Assembly (NCBI GenBank): GCA_028292785.1
Contig: JAQGLQ010000350.1
Coordinates: forward strand, 1-9,717
Reading direction: 5' to 3'
DNA from: Noviherbaspirillum sp.
GTDB lineage: Bacteria > Pseudomonadota > Gammaproteobacteria > Burkholderiales > Burkholderiaceae
DNA length: 9,717 nt
Position 1 is the first letter of the stretch. Each line of letters opens with the position of its first letter. Both the position numbers and the translations under genes were made by a program. Below are positions 6,198 through 9,717 of the stretch, one piece after another. Under the pieces are notes generated by a model that saw only the letters and a program-made list of their open reading frames with translations, was not told the origin of the DNA and ran no database searches.

Positions 6198-7166
6198 ATG
6201 AAACGCTTGCATATTTTCCTAAGCACGCTGCTATTCGCATGGGCTGGCACGGCGTTGGCGCAGTCTTGGCCGACGAAGCCGATTTCAGTCGTCGTGCCCT
6301 ATGCGGCCGGAGGCTATTACGACCTGATTGCGCGCGTCGTCGCGCAGAGGCTTGCCGAGGCGTTGGGACAGCCAGTGGTTGTCAATAACAAGGCCGGGGC
6401 GAATGGCATCCTCGGCACCGAGTTCACCGCGAAAGCGGCGCCGGATGGCTATACGATCATGGTCGGCGGCATCGGTCCACATGCGGTAAATCCGAGCTTG
6501 TATCCCAAGCTTCAGTACGATGGGGTGCGGGACTTTGCGCCGATTATTCCGGTGTCGATTCAACCTAGTATTCTGGTCGTGCATCCGTCGCTGGGAGTGA
6601 CCTCGGTGCGGGAATTGATCGCGCTTGCCAAGTCCAAACCGGGTCAGATCAATTACGCATCGGCGGGCGCTGGAAGTTCACCGCATCTTGCAACCGAGAT
6701 GCTCAATACAGCGATGGGAATCAAGATGAACCATATTCCGTACAAGGGCACCGGGCCGGCCACAGTGGCGGCTCTTGCTGGTGAGACCACGGTATATCTG
6801 GGCGCCGGGAGCGAGACGATTCAACATATTCGGGCAGGCAAATTGCGGGCGTTAGCGGTCGCCGGGGCCAATCGGCTTGCCGCTTTGCCGGACGTGCCAA
6901 CGATGATTGAAGCCGGCGTTCCAGGTTTCGAGGCAGCTAGCTGGTTTGGCTTTTTCGCGCCCGCCGGAACTCCGCCGGCCATTATCGCCAGGCTAAACAC
7001 GGAAATTGGCAAGATTCTAAACATGCCCGCCCCGCATGACGCAATTGCCGCGGGCGGCACTGCGCAAGTTACCGGCGGCACTCCGCAGGTTCTCGGTGAT
7101 CTCGTCAAAACCGAGACGGTCAAATGGGCGAAAGTCATCAAGGATGCGGACGTAAAGAGCGAGTGA
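6198..7166 (+). CDS. Bug/TctC-family periplasmic solute-binding receptor
   Basis: A 322-aa secreted binding protein of the tripartite tricarboxylate transporter receptor type. Residues 1-21 are a signal peptide: MKRLH, a hydrophobic core, then TALA with cleavage expected between Ala21 and Gln22. The mature start WPTKPISVVVPYAAGGYYD carries the family's signature first loop. VVVNNKAGANGILGTEF (about 60-76), PDGYTIMVG, INYASAGAGSSPHL and HIPYKGTGPA are further Bug hallmarks, and VPTMIEAGVPGFEAASWFGF is typical near the C-terminus. It probably binds a carboxylate ligand, perhaps the aromatic substrate of this operon. Bug proteins often act with TctA/TctB membrane subunits encoded elsewhere, or in sensing; neither membrane gene is here. 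Family call very sure, ligand unknown. Confidence 0.94.
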   Translation: MKRLHIFLSTLLFAWAGTALAQSWPTKPISVVVPYAAGGYYDLIARVVAQRLAEALGQPVVVNNKAGANGILGTEFTAKAAPDGYTIMVGGIGPHAVNPSLYPKLQYDGVRDFAPIIPVSIQPSILVVHPSLGVTSVRELIALAKSKPGQINYASAGAGSSPHLATEMLNTAMGIKMNHIPYKGTGPATVAALAGETTVYLGAGSETIQHIRAGKLRALAVAGANRLAALPDVPTMIEAGVPGFEAASWFGFFAPAGTPPAIIARLNTEIGKILNMPAPHDAIAAGGTAQVTGGTPQVLGDLVKTETVKWAKVIKDADVKSE

Positions 7167-7195
7167 CCGGTCGGTGCAATGTATTTCCACGGAAC

Positions 7196-7205
7196 GAGGA
7201 AGGAG
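7196..7205 (+). promoter_or_regulatory. ribosome binding site of the SDR gene
   Basis: GAGGAAGGAG gives two overlapping SD cores, 9 and 4 nt before the ATG at 7210. It supports that start over an in-frame ATG at 7174, which would add twelve residues unlike the family. Confidence 0.75.
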
Positions 7206-7209
7206 TCAA

Positions 7210-7986
7210 ATGGCTGGGATTATTGACCAAATCAATGTGCGGGACCGCGTCGTATTTATCACCGGGGCGGGACAGGGTATCGGACGCACCTATGCGCGCG
7301 AATTTGCGCGTGCCGGCGCCATTCCCGTCATCGCCGAAATCAACCGGGAAAGCGGCGAGCGGGTGGCGGCCGAGATCCGCGCCGAACAAGGCCGGTGTCT
7401 GGCTGTTGCCACCGATGTGGCCTCCAGCGAGTCCGTGGACGCTGCCGTAGCGGCGACGCTCGCCGAGTTCGGGCGCATCGACGTGCTCATCAATAACGCG
7501 GCGGTTTTCGCCCCCCTGGTCCGTGGCAATTTTGACGACATCGATCCGCAGGTATGGGACCGGGTGATGCGCGTGAATGTCACTGGAGCGTGGTTATGCG
7601 CGCGTGCTGTCGTGCCGTCGATGCGAAAAGCCGGTTGGGGCCGGATCATCAATGTGTCGTCGGCCACCGTACCGCTCGGTATGCCGATGTACGCGCATTA
7701 TGTGACCTCGAAATCGGCACTGATCGGCTTGACCCGCTCGCTGGCGCGAGAGCTTGGGCCACAAGGCATCACGGTGAACTGCGTGATGCCCGGACTTACC
7801 GAGACCGATGTCGAGATCCCGGGGCGCACTGACGCAACCCGCCATCGCGTGATCGACATGCAATGCATCAAGCGTGTCGGAACGTCGGAAGATATCGTCG
7901 GCATGATGCTGTTTCTGTCGTCGCCCGCGAGTGGATTCATGGCTGGACAAACAGTGCTGATCGACGGTGGTTCGGCGCATCTGTAA
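7210..7986 (+). CDS. short-chain dehydrogenase/reductase, candidate cis-dihydrodiol dehydrogenase
   Basis: A 258-aa classical SDR. The cofactor motif TGAGQGIG is at 18-25, and Glu43 near the end of the second strand suggests preference for NAD(H) over NADP(H). The NNAA motif is at 95-98, and the catalytic set is Asn123, Ser151, Tyr164 and Lys168 (YVTSK). The end GQTVLIDGGS is usual for the family. It sits 43 bp after the Bug gene and before the lower-pathway genes. The obvious role is to oxidise, and perhaps decarboxylate, the cis-dihydrodiol made by the Rieske oxygenase to a catechol. The sequence is FabG-like in general pattern and does not by itself prove this, and an alcohol or hydroxyacid dehydrogenase role is possible. 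If the oxygenase acts like AndA, which yields catechol directly, this enzyme would serve another step. Confidence 0.88.
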   Translation: MAGIIDQINVRDRVVFITGAGQGIGRTYAREFARAGAIPVIAEINRESGERVAAEIRAEQGRCLAVATDVASSESVDAAVAATLAEFGRIDVLINNAAVFAPLVRGNFDDIDPQVWDRVMRVNVTGAWLCARAVVPSMRKAGWGRIINVSSATVPLGMPMYAHYVTSKSALIGLTRSLARELGPQGITVNCVMPGLTETDVEIPGRTDATRHRVIDMQCIKRVGTSEDIVGMMLFLSSPASGFMAGQTVLIDGGSAHL

Positions 7987-7996
7987 ACCGATCATG

Positions 7997-8012
7997 ACGT
8001 TTCAGAAAACGT
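7997..8012. repeat. 6-bp inverted repeat between SDR and acetaldehyde dehydrogenase genes
   Basis: ACGTTT-CAGA-AAACGT lies 10 bp after the SDR stop, in a 113-bp gap that is the longest inside the operon. It has no following T-run. It could be a weak hairpin or a protein site; I find no good -35/-10 pair in the gap. The rest of 7987-8099 holds nothing I can support. Confidence 0.25.
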
Positions 8013-8088
8013 ACGGACGGGGCGCAAGGCGATCACAGCGCCCGGTTCGGCGATGACCGGAAGTGCGTGCGGGGTTTTCCGCATAAAC

Positions 8089-8093
8089 AGGGA
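8089..8093 (+). promoter_or_regulatory. ribosome binding site of the acetaldehyde dehydrogenase gene
   Basis: AGGGA, 6 nt before the ATG at 8100, selects this start over an in-frame ATG at 8067. The chosen start leaves a short charged lead before the [11 protein letters not shown] nucleotide-binding strand, as in the family. Confidence 0.65.
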
Positions 8094-8099
8094 CAAGCA

Positions 8100-9068
8100 A
8101 TGAAACAAGACAGAAAAATACCGGTCGCCATCATCGGCTCGGGCAATATCGGCACCGACCTCATGATCAAGCTGTTGCGCCATGGCCAGGCGCTCTCGAT
8201 GAGCGTCATGGTCGGCATCGATCCGGCCTCCGACGGGCTGGCGCGAGCCAAGCGCATGGGCGTGGCGACTACCGCGGGCGGCGTCGACGGGCTGGTGGCC
8301 ATGCCCGAATTCAAGGACATCGGCATCGTATTCGATGCCACCAGCGCCGCCGCCCACATCAAGAACGATGCGCTGCTGCGCCGGCACAATCCTTCCATCC
8401 GCGTCATCGATCTGACGCCGGCGGCCATCGGTCCTTACTGCGTGCCGGTGGTCAATCTCGATGCGCACCTGGACGCGCCGAACCTGAACATGGTCACCTG
8501 CGGCGGCCAGGCGACCATTCCCATCGTCGCCGCGGTGTCGCGCGTCGCCGCCGTGCACTACGGCGAGATCGTGGCATCGATTGCCAGCAAATCCGCCGGG
8601 CCGGGCACGCGCGCCAATATCGATGAATTCACCGAAACCACCTCCAGGGCGATCGAATCCGTGGGCGGCGCGAGAAAAGGCAAAGCCGTCATCGTCCTGA
8701 ATCCGGCCGAGCCGCCGCTGATCATGCGCGACACCGTCTACTGCCTGGCCGATCCCGGGCCCGATGTCGCCGTCACCGAGGCGCGCATCGCCGACTCGAT
8801 CGCCCGCACCGTCGCCGCGGTGCAGGCCTATGTGCCGGGCTACCGGCTCAAGCAGGATGTGCAATTCGATCTGTTCGAGGCGTCGCGGCCTTTGAATATT
8901 CCGGGTGTGGGCAGGATGGCCGGATTGAAAGTGAGCGTGTTCCTGGAAGTCGAAGGCGCGGCCCACTATCTGCCGGCCTATGCGGGCAATCTCGACATCA
9001 TGACCAGCGCGGCGCTGGCCACCGGCGAGCGGATCGCCGCCCGCCGGCTGGCGACGGAACGCGTCTGA
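8100..9068 (+). CDS. mhpF: acetaldehyde dehydrogenase (acylating), meta-pathway type
   Basis: A 322-aa enzyme converting acetaldehyde, CoA and NAD+ to acetyl-CoA; it is the DmpF/BphJ/MhpF partner of the aldolase that follows. The N-terminal Rossmann motif is [13 protein letters not shown] (10-22). The catalytic thiol is Cys134 in [13 protein letters not shown], matching Cys132 of DmpF, and Asp211 (MRDTVYC) is the usual partner. Further family segments are [20 protein letters not shown] and the C-terminal [11 protein letters not shown]. The enzyme normally forms a heterotetramer with the aldolase and receives acetaldehyde through an internal channel. The aldolase begins 13 bp downstream, as expected. 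Codon use is visibly more GC-rich at third positions than in the Bug and oxygenase genes. The symbol is the general one for the family; which orthologue it is (dmpF, bphJ, xylQ) cannot be decided. Confidence 0.95.
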   Translation: MKQDRKIPVAIIGSGNIGTDLMIKLLRHGQALSMSVMVGIDPASDGLARAKRMGVATTAGGVDGLVAMPEFKDIGIVFDATSAAAHIKNDALLRRHNPSIRVIDLTPAAIGPYCVPVVNLDAHLDAPNLNMVTCGGQATIPIVAAVSRVAAVHYGEIVASIASKSAGPGTRANIDEFTETTSRAIESVGGARKGKAVIVLNPAEPPLIMRDTVYCLADPGPDVAVTEARIADSIARTVAAVQAYVPGYRLKQDVQFDLFEASRPLNIPGVGRMAGLKVSVFLEVEGAAHYLPAYAGNLDIMTSAALATGERIAARRLATERV

Positions 9069-9081
9069 AGGAAAAGACATC

Positions 9082-9717
9082 ATGACAACAAAGAAACTGT
9101 ATATCTCCGATGTGACGCTGCGCGACGGCAGCCATGCGATCCGCCACCAGTACAGCGTGGCGCAGGTACGGCAGATCGCGCAGGCGCTCGATGAGGCGAA
9201 GGTCGATTCGATCGAGGTCGCGCACGGCGACGGCCTGGCCGGATCGAGCTTCAACTACGGATTCGGCGCGCACACCGATCTGGAATGGATAGCAGCGGTG
9301 GCCGATACGGTCAAGCATGCGCGGGTCGCGACCCTGCTGCTGCCGGGCATCGGCACCGTGCACGACTTGCGCAGCGCCTACGACGCCGGCGCGCGCGTGG
9401 TGCGCGTGGCGACGCACTGCACCGAGGCGGACGTGAGCCGCCAGCATATCGAGAAGGCGCGCGAGCTTGGCATGGACACGGTCGGCTTCCTGATGATGAG
9501 CCACATGACCAGCCCGCGGGAGCTGGCGCAGCAGGCCAAGCTGATGGAGAGCTATGGCGCGACCTGCATCTATGTCACCGACAGCGGTGGCGCGATGGAC
9601 ATGGACGGTTATCGCGCACGCTGCGAAGCTTACGACCGGGTACTCAAGCCCGAGACGCAGCGCGGCATCCACGCTCATCACAATCTGTCACTGGGCGTTG
9701 CAAACTCGATCGTCGGC
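9082..9717 (+). CDS. dmpG: 4-hydroxy-2-oxovalerate aldolase, 3' end cut by window
   Basis: The first 212 residues of an aldolase normally about 340 long; the frame is open to the last base. It splits 4-hydroxy-2-oxovalerate into pyruvate and acetaldehyde, passing the latter to the dehydrogenase encoded just upstream. The active-site motif [14 protein letters not shown] has Arg14, Asp15 and His18, corresponding to Arg17, Asp18 and His21 of DmpG. The Mn2+ ligands would be Asp15, His197 and His199 ([15 protein letters not shown]). [16 protein letters not shown] and VTDSGGAM are also diagnostic. AAGGA at 9068-9072 is the SD, 9 nt from the ATG. The symbol names the family (also mhpE, bphI, xylK). 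The missing C-terminal part includes the helices that contact the dehydrogenase. Confidence 0.95.
   Translation, partial: MTTKKLYISDVTLRDGSHAIRHQYSVAQVRQIAQALDEAKVDSIEVAHGDGLAGSSFNYGFGAHTDLEWIAAVADTVKHARVATLLLPGIGTVHDLRSAYDAGARVVRVATHCTEADVSRQHIEKARELGMDTVGFLMMSHMTSPRELAQQAKLMESYGATCIYVTDSGGAMDMDGYRARCEAYDRVLKPETQRGIHAHHNLSLGVANSIVG

Noticed and set aside
7997..8012. Intrinsic terminator after the SDR gene
   Set aside because: The 6-bp AT-leaning inverted repeat has no following T-run and is followed by genes of the same pathway.
7992..9254. 420-codon open frame on the minus strand opposite the acetaldehyde dehydrogenase and aldolase genes
   Set aside because: It lies antisense to two unmistakable genes with strong GC third-position bias. 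Its His/Arg/Gly/Asp-rich translation matches no family, so it is a shadow frame.

Overview
The window holds one catabolic gene cluster for an aromatic compound, from upper-pathway ring oxygenation to meta-cleavage and the start of the lower pathway. The organism is most likely a betaproteobacterium of the order Burkholderiales. The reasons are a Bug/TctC-type periplasmic receptor inside a catabolic operon (a family greatly expanded in that order), high but uneven GC, and the style of the GntR-regulated aromatic operon. Genus and substrate cannot be fixed from the sequence alone.

Layout. At the left, an FCD-type GntR regulator (103-837) is on the minus strand. It is separated by 272 bp from a run of ten plus-strand genes. 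The run is: DmpD/CumD-like meta-cleavage hydrolase (1110-1943), small lipocalin-like protein (1936-2376), BphC-like type I extradiol dioxygenase (2436-3437), a second alpha/beta hydrolase (3430-4341), Rieske ring-hydroxylating oxygenase alpha (4407-5654) and beta (5656-6144) subunits, secreted Bug receptor (6198-7166), short-chain dehydrogenase (7210-7986), acylating acetaldehyde dehydrogenase (8100-9068), and the first 212 codons of 4-hydroxy-2-oxovalerate aldolase (9082-9717, cut by the window end). Overlaps or short gaps and the lack of any visible terminator suggest one transcript.

Pathway (inference). The Bug protein may bind the substrate or a related organic acid. The Rieske enzyme dihydroxylates the ring, and the SDR is the candidate for oxidising the resulting cis-diol. 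The extradiol enzyme opens the ring, and one or both hydrolases cleave the C-C bond of the meta-cleavage product. After a hydratase that is not in the window, the aldolase and acetaldehyde dehydrogenase yield pyruvate and acetyl-CoA. No ferredoxin or reductase for the Rieske oxygenase is in the window.

Regulation. The divergent intergenic region holds two copies of a 16-bp palindrome (one perfect, one with a single mismatch), centred 48 bp apart. Two sigma70-like promoters face away from each other with overlapping -35 boxes, and each -10 box lies inside one palindrome. This is a neat arrangement for repression of both directions by the GntR protein.

I see no mobile element, RNA gene or CRISPR array, and no wholly new system. 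The points most worth a second look are the uncertain substrate, the lipocalin-like gene, the second hydrolase with Asn where the catalytic Asp is expected, the symmetrical operator pair, and a possible leaderless upstream ORF coupled to the first hydrolase.
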